Shown piece after piece: positions 32,486 through 45,239 of a stretch of DNA of 64,000 nt. Source of the DNA: Strongylocentrotus droebachiensis (lineage: Eukaryota > Echinodermata > Echinoidea > Camarodonta > Strongylocentrotidae); the NCBI GenBank assembly GCA_035222895.1, contig JAVYIG010000092.1, forward strand, positions 806,001 to 870,000. The letters run 5' to 3'. The notes beneath the pieces were generated by a model. It saw only the letters and a list, made by a program, of their open reading frames with translations, was not told the origin of the DNA and did not search any database. Position 1 is the stretch's first letter, and the number at the start of each line of letters is the position of its first letter. The translations under genes were made by a program, and so were the position numbers.

Positions 32486-33115
32486 CTTACAAATTCAAGT
32501 TCCTATTGGTAATGTTACAAAATCATGTAATTGAAGTAACCTATCTTGTGCTCTATAGCATTCTCATACAGCTACTATCAACAGCCAGAACTAGGTTAAC
32601 CCAATAACTATTGGAACATTGTTGCTCCTGGATTAAAGCATATTGGGATGAGAGAATACAGTATTCATTGAGTTAACTTTATAATGTGCCACTTAATGAG
32701 TTAACGACCTTTCTAATTATACACTCTTCAACATTCCACCTCCACTAATTATGGGAAGGGTACCCTCTGTGACACCATTTGGGTTGAACAGGGACAAAGA
32801 CCTTTCAGACTGCATTTGGGAGTAATGGAGTAGACTTCAAATGAATGCGTGCTTCCTGAATTCAAGGCCCGATCGACTGAAGCCTCCAGATTCCTGAGCA
32901 GAGACTCTGGAGGATTTCTCTCCTAATGCCGTCCACTAATTGCAGATTTACTGCAGACGGAGTCCACTTCTCTCATCCTAGAATCTGTATAACCTTATTT
33001 GGTCCGTCACATTGAATAAAGGATCCTTGGTAGAAGCTGTTTAAGTTTCTGTAAGTCATCCTAAAAGGTGTTTCATGAAAAAGTTAATTGAGCACTTTTT
33101 TTTTGTCTAGGTAAT
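32486..33115. other. Non-coding DNA
   Basis: No gene visible. The GC-richer portion at 32860-32960 includes CTCCAGA / TCTGGAG inverted words (near 32884 and 32907), forming a small imperfect hairpin. Confidence 0.4.
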
Positions 33116-33120
33116 GTTTT

Positions 33121-33197
33121 GTCACTGAGAGCTAGGAGGGTGTTATCATGCTGGTAAAAATAAGCCTTCAAACACCCTTTTGGCTTTTAGCAGACAA
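33121..33197. repeat. Short foldback family A, full copy
   Basis: Left arm GAGAGCTAGGAGGGTGTTAT; right arm AAACACCCTTTTGGCTTTTA then GCAGAC. Inverted arms with about 30 bp spacer. Confidence 0.65.
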
Positions 33198-33406
33198 GAC
33201 ATTAATTGCATTTTATATGTTGTCTGTAAGAGTAACATCTTGCCAATGTAATTGTACATCAAAGCTTAGTACTGCATGTGTTTACTTCATTTGGACCGAG
33301 ACTAAATCTGAAGCCGATATATAAGGGATGTGAAATATATCTTCCATGATAGGATAATTTCCATTCTTTCCCTTGAGAAGCAACCAGTCCCCATCCCTCT
33401 TTTTAC

Positions 33407-33407
<1 letters not shown>

Positions 33408-33437
<30 letters not shown>
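33408..33437. repeat. (CT)n microsatellite
   Basis: About 15 CT units on the plus strand. Confidence 0.9.
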
Positions 33438-33442
<5 letters not shown>

Positions 33443-33499
33443 TTTTATTCTCATTCTTCTCTCTCATCCCTCTCTTTGAATGGTTCTTTTGCAATTTCT

Positions 33500-34965
33500 T
33501 CTAATTCTTTTTACAAGGAGAGATCCCGGAAGACCGTTGTATCTTTTTCACTCTTTCTACCAATTAACTTTAGTAGCTTTTGTTTTTCTGTTCCCTGAAT
33601 CTCATATTAATCTATAGCTGCATTTATTAACACAGATTCTCCTTTTATGACTTAAAATAAACAAAAACAAACCTTGAGTTGGCCTTGTTGGATCTCCGTT
33701 ATTGCTTGTGGGCACATGTAAAATATTGTCAGGATTATTGAGAATGACAGTTGTAATCTGGTAGTTTATCAAATTATATGTAAAGAAAATGCTCTCATTT
33801 ATCCCATGCAATTAGCTGATGTTGTCACTCATCAATCAAAGACTTTGTAGACATTATGCATTCAGGCATTAGACATAAAAAAGAATCTCATCTTACAGGA
33901 GTTTCCTTGATATTGTTCTTTGCTATCTTCATAAACAACAACATAGGTAGCACCGAGGCCCATAGTTTTTACCAGTACCTCAAAAAGAAGGCAGGTTATA
34001 TTTGTTTTATATCCTACATCAAAATTTTAGTTGAAATCCCATACGCTTGCTGAATTTTCAACTCCGAAATAGTACTTTTTCAGAGCAACCTTAAAATGGT
34101 TGAAGTATTTCTGGTCACGTTAAGAGCTGTCAACCAATCAAAATCCAATGAATTTTTGATGCACGATATAATAATGGTTACCGCATCCTCTAAAAAGTGT
34201 TAGAAAGTGGGAGGTTTTCTGCACAAGAAAGACGCTTCAATTATTCTTTACTATGAATAGTACACCCCAATAAAAGAAAACACTGAGTATAGATTTTCAA
34301 GATTATCTTACTCTACCTCCCTTTATTTCTATTAGTCCCATTACCTACTTTCCCTGCTAGTAATTCACTCCCCTAATTCATATATTAGCCACTTAACTTC
34401 CTTCCCTTCTAGTAAATCTTACTATGGTATTTAGGACTCAAGGTTCATGCCCTGTCATAATGACATCATGAATATAATCATGAATAATTGAGAGGTTATG
34501 CGGGGTCTCGTTTGTAAGAAAGTGCAACTCGCATACATAAAACAAAGATGGTTCTTCCCCGCCGTAAAGTGAGTATAAGAGGGTTAGGTCTAATATTTAG
34601 GCCGCCTCAGCATCTTATTGTGCATTTCATCTGTTGAGAGAGAGAGACATCTATATCAGTGAATATTACAGTCTCATTTAATATTCTTATTCTGTTTTTC
34701 TCTCCAAGAAACCATTTATGATGCAGGAGTGTGATTTGTAGTCTTGGTCTCAACATAAAATAGCCCACTGAAAGAGACTGGCTACACAAGACTAGTCACA
34801 GAGAAGTCATAATGTTCTTTCAGCTGAAAATCCTCTTTCAAAGTACGAGGGAGCCCCTCACAGGCTTAAATATTATAGTAGAGACCGACGCTAGTAAGAC
34901 CAGTCATAGCGACGCCGTAATTAACAATTGCATTCTGCATTGGTATATTACTGAGATGCTAGGCG
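33500..34965. other. Non-coding DNA
   Basis: No credible gene. A GC-richer patch at 34495-34610 (CGGGGTCTCG, CCCCGCCGTAAAGTG) interrupts AT-rich sequence. Confidence 0.4.
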
Positions 34966-34969
34966 TTTA

Positions 34970-35190
34970 GCTGTGAATAGAGGAATGATAATTGAGGAGA
35001 TGCAGACCACAAAGACAAATAGAGAGATTGTATTGGGAAAAGAAGGGTGGAGACTAAGACATACACAAAGAGAGTGAGACAGAATGAGAGATGAGATATG
35101 GATAAGGACATGGTAATTAAAAAGAGAGGTGGAGAGAAAGAAAGAGGAAGAGAGAAAGAGAGAGGGATAGTGAGAGAGATGTTGAAAATT
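34970..35190. repeat. Polypurine tract
   Basis: Purine-rich plus strand with AGAGAGAAAGAGAGAGG cores. Minus-strand frames at 34948-35222 are its translations. Confidence 0.8.
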
Positions 35191-35394
35191 GAGAGAAAAG
35201 AGTTCTTGCAATATGAATACAATTTGTGCTAAATATAGTAAGGAAAATGTTCTTGAAAGTTACAAATATTATGAAGTTTTACTGCACTCAAATGACTTGA
35301 GAAAAGCCTTTAAAGTGGTTTATCAAACATTCAAACATGGCTGGAAAACACAAAAAGAAGAGATAATGAAAGATAAAGCAACGTCAAGAGATGG

Positions 35395-35590
35395 ATAAAG
35401 ATGGAGGAAACAAAGAAAAATAGAGAGGGAGAGAGATAGAGAGAGGGAAAGAAAGAGAGAGAGAGAAATCAAGTAAGGTAGAAAAATTGCATGTAACGAC
35501 AAGCTTTAGAGTGATAGGGAGGAGGGAGAGAGAGAGATAGAGACAGAGAGAGAGAGAGATAGAGACAGATAGAGAGAGAGAGAGAGCAAG
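35395..35590. repeat. (GA)n / (GATA)-type polypurine tract
   Basis: AGAGATAGAGACAGAGAG units repeat around 35528-35585 within purine-rich sequence. Confidence 0.87.
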
Positions 35591-35599
35591 TAAGGACGA

Positions 35600-37990
35600 T
35601 ATTAGGTGAGGGATGTGTTTTCACAAGCAAAAAAAGGGTTTGACAAGGCAGGAAACACCACATCGACGACCAGGGGTATGAGATATGGATAGGTGTAGCA
35701 CCCACAGTGACAGGTCAGTATGCTTCAATGCATCTAATCTACAGTAGATATTAACCTACTACAGTCCCTTATGCCTGATTGGGTGTCAGTAAGTGACAAA
35801 AAAGCTACTACAGCCCCGCATACTTGACTTGGTGTCAGAAAAGGACAGGCTTAGCGCACATCCTCTTCTCCCATCAACTCTTCAATAAAACAAGAGATCA
35901 TGTGATAGGTTATCCGTAATGTTACTTGGCCTGGGATCACATCAATGAGAAAAAGCCACATTTTATTGTTTGGCTAATTAAACTTTGTTTTTCCTATGCA
36001 ATATTACACATATACATACATATGACTACACATTTTTTAAGGGAAAAAAACCCTGATAAAATCTCCAGACTTGCAATGCAATGACAAATAAACATTTTTA
36101 GAATAACTTTTTGCCAAGTGCTAATTCCTTTATCAAATTCATCTATAATATCAATTCCTAATACTTCAATTGAATAGTAAAACTAAATGATATAAATAGC
36201 TACTTGTACTACCAATCCGATGAAAAAAAGTAGATTCATTCAATTCATTGACATTGACTTTAATGGGTCAAAGAAGGAGCTATCATGTGAATTTAGTAAT
36301 GCTGAATCCAAGCAATTACATTTTTGCTTACATCATGCATGCTATTACAGATTGTGTGGCACAAACTAATCAACAGTACACAGGGTATTAGTTTTTGGTC
36401 CGCACAAGTAATTAGACAAAGTGGAGGTATGGTTGGTAATTTAGGATATATTTTATGAATGAAAATACAATCAATGCTAGTATACACGACTGATCAAGGA
36501 TAGCAAATAATGTACTTTTTACAAACCCTCATTTTGTATTGATGCAATTTGGTGTTCTCATTTAGATGATGGGTTAGAGTGGGAATTGAAAACAGATTTT
36601 TTGGAAATAATTTGAGAGGGGATGGCAGTGAAATAGCAATTTCTTTCTATTCCTTGGCTATTTATGAAAACTATGCATTTTCCTAAGTGCAATATCATGA
36701 TACAGTATCTCTAATCATAGCTTTACTTCATCATTAAGCTTTAAATTTCTTCATGAATTGTGAAATTAGATACAATGGAATAAGATCTGTGTAAAGATAA
36801 ACAATGGAACTAGGCACTCTGCTTTTTTAGGTTGATGATTTTAATCTAGGAGTAGGGGAAAACACTCACTGTTTAGGGTCAATACTATCACCAACCGTAT
36901 GAAGGATTTCATATATATATCACACAGCCAAACTTATAATCATTTTTTGTTGTTGGTTTTTTGTAAGAATGTGCAATGTCATTTTGATATCTCATGGTTG
37001 TGCATCCTCAGAGTTGTAACTAATGGAAAACATGTTTCAATATTCAAAGGCTTGGATAAAAAGGATGTAACACGTGCCTTGTAAAAGGCTTTCACACTAA
37101 TGATCAATATCATTTTGGGGAATTTATATTAAAATTAAGGAAATAATGCAAGTCTCATACAATCATAATAACGATATCGTAGGGAAGGGTAGTTGCGCTT
37201 CATTCTAAAATATTCAACTCGTCATGCCAACTCATCCAATATGTTCAGCTAATGCAACATACCATTGTATCATGATCAATGCTATTCAATATTACATTAA
37301 TATTCATAGAGCAATCATAGAATTACACTCTAGCAATCAATTCAGGTGAGAAAGATATAGAATTATATATATATTTTTTTTTTGGGGGGGGGGGGGTCTG
37401 TAACAATACTCAACAAACCTCTGAAATAATCAAGCTTCCCCTTGACGTGTTAGCAAATAAAACAAAATGTTAGCGACCAACCAAAATGCTTGAAGCTGTC
37501 CCAATTTTTAAACGGTAGAACAGGCTGTATAATCACCTCGGCATGTTTGCATACATGGTAAGAGAGAAGTATTCTCAAATAACGACTCAAATAAATCTCC
37601 CATCTGTCTATGAAAGGGGATTTTCTACTTCACGTTATAAACACTTTATATTTTACATCTTTTGAAGATCATGCAGTTGGCATGGTGATTTATCTAGCTG
37701 TGAAAACTGTAAGTGTTTCTATGTTCCTTTTTAATAATACAAGCACTTATAAAAGCATTTAACTCAAACCAATGTTGTAAGAATTTATAGATACATGAAA
37801 GTATAGAACGGATACACAGTACACAGAACTGTGAATTTTAAATGTTGTCAATTAGACGATTCACCCTCTAGAGGCATAATACCAACCTTTTCATTTTGAG
37901 TTGAGAAAAAACACTTGGAAAAAATACTGTTGTGTGTGGTATTTAGAACTGGTTCAATCTTTCTAATTATTCAGTGAAATCCCCAAAGCC
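35600..37990. other. Non-coding AT-rich DNA
   Basis: About 2.4 kb without gene signal. CTACTACAGTCCCTTATGCCT (35756) and CTACTACAGCCCCGCATACTT (35802), each followed by GATTGGGTGTCAG / GACTTGGTGTCAG, form a 46-bp tandem duplication. A T8/G-run occurs at 37374-37396. The frame at 36899-37084 has no domain features. Confidence 0.5.
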
Positions 37991-37995
37991 ACAAT

Positions 37996-38398
37996 TTGAC
38001 AAAATTGCTTGACAGAAATAGACCACTGAAATTGCCAACCTATTTCAAATTTGTAAAAAACAAATGTCATAGAAATGTCAAAACCACATACTCTCCTGCA
38101 CACCAACCACAGATCTTGAAGTTTTCCAAATTACTTTCACTTCCAGACTCCATTCGTTCCATCTCTGATATTACTTTGTTTACATCAAAATTAAAAACCT
38201 ACCTAATGGAAAATGCATATTCAACCTAGTTCTTAAATTGTTACCTTACCTTGTTATCTATGTTTGCTAATTTCACTTTAAATTTGTTGTCTTGTCATTA
38301 CTCTGTTTAGTTTTACTTGTATCAATATTGTAAAGCACTTTGATATAAATGTCTTATGAAAAGCGCTATATAAGTACAAATTCTTATTATTATTATTT
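37996..38398 (+). pseudogene. 3' end of a non-LTR retrotransposon: C-terminal reverse-transcriptase ORF remnant plus 3' tail
   Basis: An open frame over 37996-38229 ends SLPDSIRSISDITLFTSKLK-TYLM, matching the conserved C-terminal pattern of CR1/L2/Rex-like LINE polyproteins (..W-NSLPxxIRxxxxxxxFKxxLKxxL). TYSPAHQP and KKPLKLP-like words upstream fit the same region. It lacks a start codon and all catalytic domains, so it is a 5'-truncated dead copy. After the stop comes a T-rich 3' UTR with TTGTAAAGCACTTTGATA, AAAGCGCTATATAAGTAC and a final TTATTATTATT repeat, the usual tail for these LINEs. Precise clade is not determinable here. Confidence 0.75.
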
Positions 38399-38399
38399 C

Positions 38400-39595
38400 T
38401 TAAAGCTCGTGCAGATAATGATGTGGCAAAACTGATTTCTGTATCTTATAACACAAAGCCCAATGAATACTTTGTTGCATACAGTTACCATTCATTTACC
38501 TGTTTACTGTGCCATATCTGAACACGCCCTAAGGCTGTTTTTACACTTCAAGGTGAAATACATTTTCGCACTTCAGAAAATTAATTATTTGCGCTACAAT
38601 CGCCATGTGACAAGCCTATAAGAATGGAAAAATAAAGGATTTTTTAGGGATTTTCCCCTGAAAGAGGCAGTTCCCACAACTATATCATATGAAATCTGAT
38701 CTTTTCCTGAAGAGCCAGTGTGAATGCTACTATAGACATATACTGAGACCTTCAAAGGCATCATTTATTCAAAGTATTTTCCAACTTCAAGCGTCGAGTT
38801 ACTGAAGATTTATGAGTCGTATCATACAAAACGTTATGTCACGCGATTCTGTTTTATATTACCCACGACCCTTCAGCTTCTAACATCAAACATCACATTT
38901 TTCATTGTCAAATATCTGCGGATTGAGGAGTTGTAGGATGATCTAAACTGTTTGGAGAGTATCATTACACACCTTTTTCTCACTGTGTACCTGGCCTGTA
39001 TTTTTGTCAGTTTTGTAATTCATCTTCTACTGCTAAATACATGTAACATACATGCATAGTAGATTATAGATGATAGGTGATCCTTTTGTCAAAAAACTTA
39101 CATATAAAGATGAAAGAGTGTATGATCTACAAATCCTTTAGAAAAAAAATCTATCCTACAATTCCTAGGATATCGTTCTAATCTTAGTTCATATCTAATA
39201 CTTCCCACATAAGCTAAGACTTATAAGTTTGTATGAAGTATCAAAGTCGTTTGACGACTTTAATCTCAGTCGTTATACGATATCACTGTCTCAATATCTA
39301 ATCTTTTGTTATAAATATTTATTACCGATTATTGCTGATAAATAGACTTAGTGAGTTGTATCACCGTTTGAAGTTGTTTGAAATTCTTTAATCTCAATCA
39401 TTTCTCAGACATCACTGCCTCAATATTAAATATGATAGTTTACATCTTCCATTGCTACATTACCTCATCATGATAAGGTACATTTTCCATAATAATAATA
39501 ATACATAAGATTTATAAGGCGTCAAATCCACTTGACAGTCAAATGCTCAATCCTTTGGCATTCCTTCATCTTAAATCATTCTAGGATATCTATCA
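38400..39595. other. Non-coding AT-rich DNA
   Basis: No gene visible. Two near-parallel segments (39180-39310 and 39340-39430) share GACTTA...GTATCA..GTTTGA...TTTAATCTCA.TC.TT and ACATCACTG.CTCAATAT, indicating a diverged tandem duplication of about 120 bp. Confidence 0.45.
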
Positions 39596-39597
39596 CC

Positions 39598-40012
39598 TGC
39601 TGAGAATCAGAAGGGTGCTAACTCGTACCATCTTAAAGGCACAGTTTAACAATGTTGATGCATGGCCCTACATGTTATCAGTGTCTGTGATATGGTGTAA
39701 ATATTGAAGCCCTAAAAAATGATCATGAAGTGCCTCAAAAAATTAGAAATCTTTTAGTGACCGGTTTTACCATACTCATTTTCCCCGATAAACTGTAGTG
39801 TTATGAAAACCGTTAGGAAAACAAAAAATGAACTTTTTATTTCCAATCATAAATATCTTGATAAGCAGACAGGCGATCTGCTTGTAAAAGTCATGGGATT
39901 CCTGACTGACCTAAAGGTTTATAATTATGATTGCAGCATGAGCTAAATCCAAGATTTTGTTTCAGAATCTGAGTCACTTTAAAGAGTTAACACCCTTCTG
40001 GCTCTCAGCAGA
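39598..40012. repeat. Short foldback family A copy split by a TTAA element
   Basis: The left arm ATCAGAAGGGTGCTAACTC (with CTGCTGAGA before it, 39598-39624) and the right arm GAGTTAACACCCTTCTGGCT then CTCAGCAGA (39984-40012) are inverted. They are 360 bp apart instead of the 15-30 bp seen in other copies, because the TTAA-flanked segment 39633-39982 lies between them. Confidence 0.75.
39633..39982. mobile_element. TTAA-flanked insertion (about 350 bp) nested in a foldback repeat
   Basis: TTAA at 39633-39636 and 39979-39982 bracket AAGG/AGGCACAG...CTGAGTCACTT; the terminal inverted similarity is short (TTAAAG-GCACAG versus TTAAAGTGACTCAG). It resembles the TTAAAGGCACA/TTAAAGGCTCAG fragments at 284 and 10514. 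No coding capacity. Confidence 0.6.
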
Positions 40013-40156
40013 CCATATCAGCTTCACCTCTATCTCAAGAGCTTAAGAGGGCTTCTATCTCTCAAACCATTCTCCAAACTGCTAAATGATGTCAAAACAG
40101 ACAGATATACGATTGCCTCCCTCAATCCCGTTTGTAAGCCGAGAACATAAAGGACA

Positions 40157-40236
40157 TTAACCCTCTGATTCCTCAATCTCATTGTGTTTAAGAGGTTTCA
40201 TGCAGGAGCAGTCCCTTTCCAGTAGACAATGGGTTA
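40157..40236. repeat. Short foldback family B copy
   Basis: TTAACCCTCTGATTCCTCAA at one end and, inverted, GTAACCCATTGTCTACTGGA at the other. The centre (TTTAAGAGGTTTCATGCAGG) matches the inverted centre of the copy at 56500. Confidence 0.65.
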
Positions 40237-40239
40237 CAT

Positions 40240-42300
40240 CAAATCCTCTGACACTGATGTACCGTCCCCCTGGCTTTAAACAAACAATATCATAACCTCT
40301 TGAGTCAAGAGCATATCAATTTACTTCAAACCCATTAAAGACTCCAAATTGTTTACATTTACTTCTTGAATCATCCTTCATCGTTCTAATAATCAATTTC
40401 TCAAGCAGCTTGTATGCACCCTATCACCTCCCATCAATAAGACTCATTAAAGAGCAGACAAATAGAGCAATTAAACTATGGATGATGCCAAAGGCTCATT
40501 TGGGTTTAACCCGCTCATTATATGATACTGCATCAAAGTTTCATATTTTGTGGTAATACAATTTATCTTGGGGTCATGCATGTTCAGAGAGGAACACAAT
40601 TCCTTCACAACTTGTGTCACTTCACTTCAATTACTAAGTGTCATTCAAGGCCAGAATTGTAAAATTAAAATAAACAGAGTTTATCACATAGCAACAAACA
40701 TAGCAACAAACTAGGAAATTAAAATCACTCTTTTACAATAAACAATAACGTTTGAACATTTTAAACTTTTTGATTAATACATTTATTTGAGTCTATTAAT
40801 ATCATTTTGTATATTTCTATGCAAGATGTAGCTTGTCTCTATTTGTAATGGGCGTTCTCAAAACAAGCCTTGCTTTCCAAATTTTTGCCTCCTTCCGTTT
40901 TTTGAATAATGTACAGTACTGATCTCTTTGTCTAACACATTCTATCGATAATGAGAAGGAAATAAATGTGAATTTCAATCGATCAATCAATTTAACGAAG
41001 ACATACTGATTCATTAAACCTATACAAAATCAGTCCTTTATTAACTGATACTACAATTCAAATCATATATCACAATAATTGATAAAAAATAACATGAGGA
41101 TAATATGAAATACTTGAATTATGTAGCCAAGAGGATTTTCTTTCAAGCTTCATTCCATTAATATGTCTCCTTGACACGTATGCATCTAAGCCTTGATAGC
41201 ATCATTTCTTGATATGATATTACAATTTTCTTTTCTTTATTCTCCAACAAAAGGAAAAAAGGTTCATGCTTTGAATAGGCGAGGTATATTTTTAGACACG
41301 CTAGTTTCTAAAGTACTCTCAGAGCACTCAATTCCTCCTTGCAAGGACTTAGATGAAGGAGAAGAAAGATGCAACGTTCGAAAGCAATAATCTCAAGCGT
41401 GAAATTCGCGAAGTGACCCATTTTCTAAATTCCTAGGTAGTGCAATCATTGATAGCTTTCTCTGCTATCACTTTATTACGCTGTCAAAAACAGCATCATT
41501 TAAGAAGTTGCGCATGTCACCAGAAAAATCTTTAATTTCTCATAATTGTTGATAACCTTCAACTTGTGCGCTGAATCGCACATAAATTCACAAACACGAT
41601 TTCACAAGCAGAAGTCTCTTTTCAGATATCAAACGGCAGGTCGGTCTTTCAATTTGTCATATTTGTTAATGACCTTCAACAGTCAAAATGAAATGCATTG
41701 AAATAATTTCAATAGAAAAACTGCTTTTCACGTGGCAGCAGTGCAGAATTATAAATGGACAAAGTGTCAATAGCCTTGAAGCAATGTAATGATTGCACGG
41801 TACATACGATTAAGGAAAAATAACTTTTATACCTTCACTACTTCAACATCTTATTCTGATATTGAAGTAAATGTTTACTTACTCATTCATTTAAAGTATG
41901 CCTGTCAAGTGTATACAAAGAAAAGAACAAAATATTTTATTTTATTACACTAAATTGTGGACTGGCAGGTATTGCCTAATGAAATGATAAGCAATATATT
42001 TGTTCAATTAATCAGTCAAAAGATGATACATTGTGAAAACTATTGTGTGAGGTATACAACTTGTACACATAACTTTCATGAAATGACAAGTAATGATAAT
42101 GTCAATTCATTTATGTCAGATAAATGTACATTCAAACCTGTAAAGGTGCCACCATCCAAATGGTCACCTCTCTATAATGATATATCATACATGTATTGTA
42201 TCTATTTATAGTAGGACCTACCACAAGAGACCATCTTTGTGTTATAATGAACTCTCTTTTGTATTCCTTGGATGACCTTTATAAAGATATTTCATGGTAT
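40240..42300. other. Non-coding AT-rich DNA
   Basis: About 2 kb with no credible gene. CATAGCAACAAACATAGCAACAAAC (40687-40711) is a short direct repeat. Frames at 40817-41014, 41193-41390 and 41957-42211 lack domain features. Confidence 0.45.
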
Positions 42301-42439
42301 TCATTTAAAGCTACTGCAGCCTGAAGTAGACAAGCAAAATGAATGAGTGTTTGACAAAATCATCTGCTGCACATCACTATATGTATCTACTGTGGAGGAA
42401 GAATATGGGACGGTATTACATCATCACCCACACATAGAG

Positions 42440-42680
42440 TCTAAAGAGCTACTGACTCTGCGTGCCCTGGGCGCCGCCATGGGGCTATCTGACATAACTT
42501 CTCGCCAAGCACTAGGCAGCTGGAAAGGCCATCTTGGCTTCGGACGTTAGGTCTGGATCAACTAAGAGGGACAGACGTTTTCTCGCGTCACAATGACGAT
42601 GGTGGGCATACCGCCTTGAGTCATATCACCGCCTCTATACCGGAGAGTGGGGATGGTAAGGGGGTTAAAATGACCCCCTC
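42440..42680. promoter_or_regulatory. Candidate GC-rich regulatory patch with YY1-type sites
   Basis: GCCGCCAT at 42473-42480 and GCCATCTTG at 42528-42536 match known YY1 binding words. The patch is CpG-rich (GGGCGCCGCC, CTCGCGTCAC), unlike the flanks. A 67-codon plus-strand frame (42347-42550) covers the first half (…ALGAAMGLSDITSRQALGS); I cannot tie it to a family, but exon status is not excluded. Confidence 0.27.
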
Positions 42681-42689
42681 CCCCAGCCC

Positions 42690-43900
42690 TCCTCATGACT
42701 CTATAATGTAGCATGCCGGTTTAACCTTTTAGTGGGGTTACGATATAGGGAGAGGAGCCTGGTGTTGGGACTGCCCTATTGAATACAAAGTCAACTTCAC
42801 TTTGTGTAATAGTCACCAAAAGAGAGCACACGCATGTTTACTGAATTACACGGCCAGCTGGCTTTAGCGATTGATTAATCTAGCTTGAACTATTCTGTTA
42901 CATACATGTAATGCCGAAATTAAATCATATCTGAAAGATTGCAATTTATCTCTGAAGACCTGTAGTATTGTATAAAGTCTATAATGATGTAAATGGTAGA
43001 GATTTAGGCCTGGCTATTTATGTCAGTTGTTATCTTCATGTAAAAATATGATTTCTATCTTAAATTTAAGACATTTTAGTTTCATCAGCTAATTCTCTGA
43101 CATGCAAAGGATATTACAAGTCACTCCTTTTTCACAACTTTTTTTGATGAAAAAGTGATGGTTAATTTGTGTGTGTACATAGCACCAAGAGCTTACAGTA
43201 ATGTTAAAGATCGAATATTCTTTAAAGAAATTGCACAACATCAACATTTCTTTAGCCCTCATTGTTATTGATGATTACATCTCTTTAATCATGATGTCCT
43301 TATATCTGTTGAATCATCTACCTTTCTACTTTCTAATTTCTACTCTAAAAGTGATATTGCATGAAATTAGTGATGATAATCCTATTATAACTTTCCCATA
43401 ACAATGGCATGTACATGTATACATAATACATGTAGCAAGAAACCCTCTTGTATTTTAAGTACACTCCCTGCTTCGTGTTGCATAAAAAGCTGTTAATCTA
43501 ATCACAGAACACCATAGCAGGTAGTATTGTCACAGTAGTACACACACAGGGAAAGCATCATCTCTAATTAAGATCTCAACATCGCTAAAGAAATCCATCT
43601 CCTTTCATTCTTATCACGCTGGCAAAGAGAATTTGTCAACACCATGCATGCCCGCAGACCATTTATATACATTAAAGGGGAATTAATCTCTTGACTATGA
43701 AGCATTATCATGACATAGAGAGTAAAACAATGTTTTATTTGATATAAAAAGCATTGCTGTAGGCCAAATAATATTGTCTTGCAAGTAAAATAAAGAGACC
43801 CTACTTCGCCATATTTATGACGTCGTCAAGGAGGCTGAAATTTCCCTTCAAAACTTCCAGGTTGTGACGTAATGCAAGGAGAACTAATGCACGCACAGTG
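42690..43900. other. Non-coding DNA
   Basis: A C-rich start (42668-42690, CCCCCTCCCCCAGCCC) then AT-rich sequence without genes. TACATGTATACATAATACATGTA at 43410-43432 is an AT palindrome-like run. Confidence 0.45.
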
Positions 43901-43906
43901 TGCGCG

Positions 43907-43966
43907 TTATATGCAATCCACGCCAAACATGATAAACTGTTATATGCAATACACGCCAAACATGGT
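43907..43966. repeat. Two-copy tandem repeat, about 32-bp unit
   Basis: TATATGCAATCCACGCCAAA then CATGATAAACTGT is followed by TATATGCAATACACGCCAAA then CATGGTG. Confidence 0.85.
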
Positions 43967-43969
43967 GTT

Positions 43970-44735
43970 CGGTTGTAATAATTGTTCCTGGAAAACCAAA
44001 GGGGAGATCGTTTCATCATTTCCATACCAACACAAGCGCAATGAAATATTCAACCTATATGTAGCAGCTCTAAAGGTGGAGAAAATTTCCGGACAAAAAG
44101 TACAAGCACAACTGGAAAAACTATGTGATCTGCAGTGATCATTTTACTTATGATTGAGTTTATGACTGTATAAATGGTGAGTGGCGGCAGTTGAGATGAA
44201 ACATATCTAAACCCTCGCCCCTCTGATAACTGGTTGCCTGCATGAATCCCATCCCTTCCTTCCCTGATGACTTTAGATTGACCTGTCTCTACAACACATG
44301 GGACATCAGACAAATAGCCGCATGTTTGACCTTATTGTCATTTTTAAAGGGATATATCACTCTAAAGAGTCTTCAATTCAATTCAAGTTAACTACCATAG
44401 GAGGTACCTTTGTATCACAATTATGAGTGTTCTTAAGTTTCAGCAAGTAAAATAAAAGGAGACCATTAAATAAAGTAAGTTGTACACTTCCCTGTTAATC
44501 AGGTTAGCAATAAAACAGGAAAACATTCAAACTAATTTGAAGCCAATATTCCAAACTTAATCCAAAACTCTCATTACTCTGACATCGATTTTCGAGCTAT
44601 GATAGTCGGAGGAATTTAAAGACTCCCTGATATTTCACATCAATTCAATGAACATTTTGAAAGAAGTTGCTAAAGTGGTGTATTTATATGACTATTTAGA
44701 GATTTAGAATAAGAATCTTTGCTTGAATGGGCACT
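43970..44735. other. Non-coding DNA
   Basis: Antisense open frames at 43872-44138 and 44050-44313 lack domains. TTAAAGGGATATATCACTC at 44344 resembles a TTAA-element end without a visible partner. Confidence 0.4.
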
Positions 44736-44744
44736 TAAACATGA

Positions 44745-44850
44745 ACCTATGTATAATTGCCTCTCTAGACCCAGGTGTGGCAAATGGGTGCCTGGTAGGA
44801 AGAGGTTCTTTAAATGCAATGAGATGCACTGATTAGGGACAGCAGAAGCT
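44745..44850 (+). mobile_element. SINE fragment (central domain)
   Basis: ATAATTGCCTCTCTAGACCC then AGGTGTGGCAAATGGGTGCC then TGGTAGGAAGAGGTTC. Shares the ACCCAGGTGT..AAATGGGT core with the copies at 15595, 28752 and 55181. Confidence 0.65.
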
Positions 44851-44888
44851 AGAAGAAAAGGCTCAGGAAAATTGATCGCAAAGTGTTC

Positions 44889-45237
44889 AGAGACATTGAT
44901 TCGCTATTCGCTATTTTGTCAAATTATTGACAATATTTACAGTAACATTCAACGAGACAGATAAACGCTAGCTAACGTGGTACCGTCTTCAATTTTCCTT
45001 CTGATTGCAATGACCATAACCATCGCTATTTTGTCAAATTAATGGCAATGTTTACAACAACATTCAACGAGACAGAACTAAACGCTACCTAATGTGGTTC
45101 CGTTTCCAGAGACATGATTCGCTATTCGCTATTTTGCCAAATTAATGGCAATGTTTACAGCAACATTCAACGAGACAGAACTAAATGCTAGCTAACTTGT
45201 GGTATCGTCTTCAATTCTCCTTCTGATTGCAATGACC
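44889..45237. repeat. Three-copy tandem repeat, about 103-130 bp units
   Basis: CGCTATTTTGTCAAATTA landmarks occur at 44909, 45024 and (TGCC variant) 45127, each followed by GCAATGTTTACA.CAACATTC-type and CAACGAGACAGA.CTAAACGC blocks. Copies 1 and 3 also share GATTCGCTATTCG before and CGTCTTCAATT.TCCTTCTGA after, so copy 2 is a shorter unit. Confidence 0.9.
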
Positions 45238-45239
45238 AA

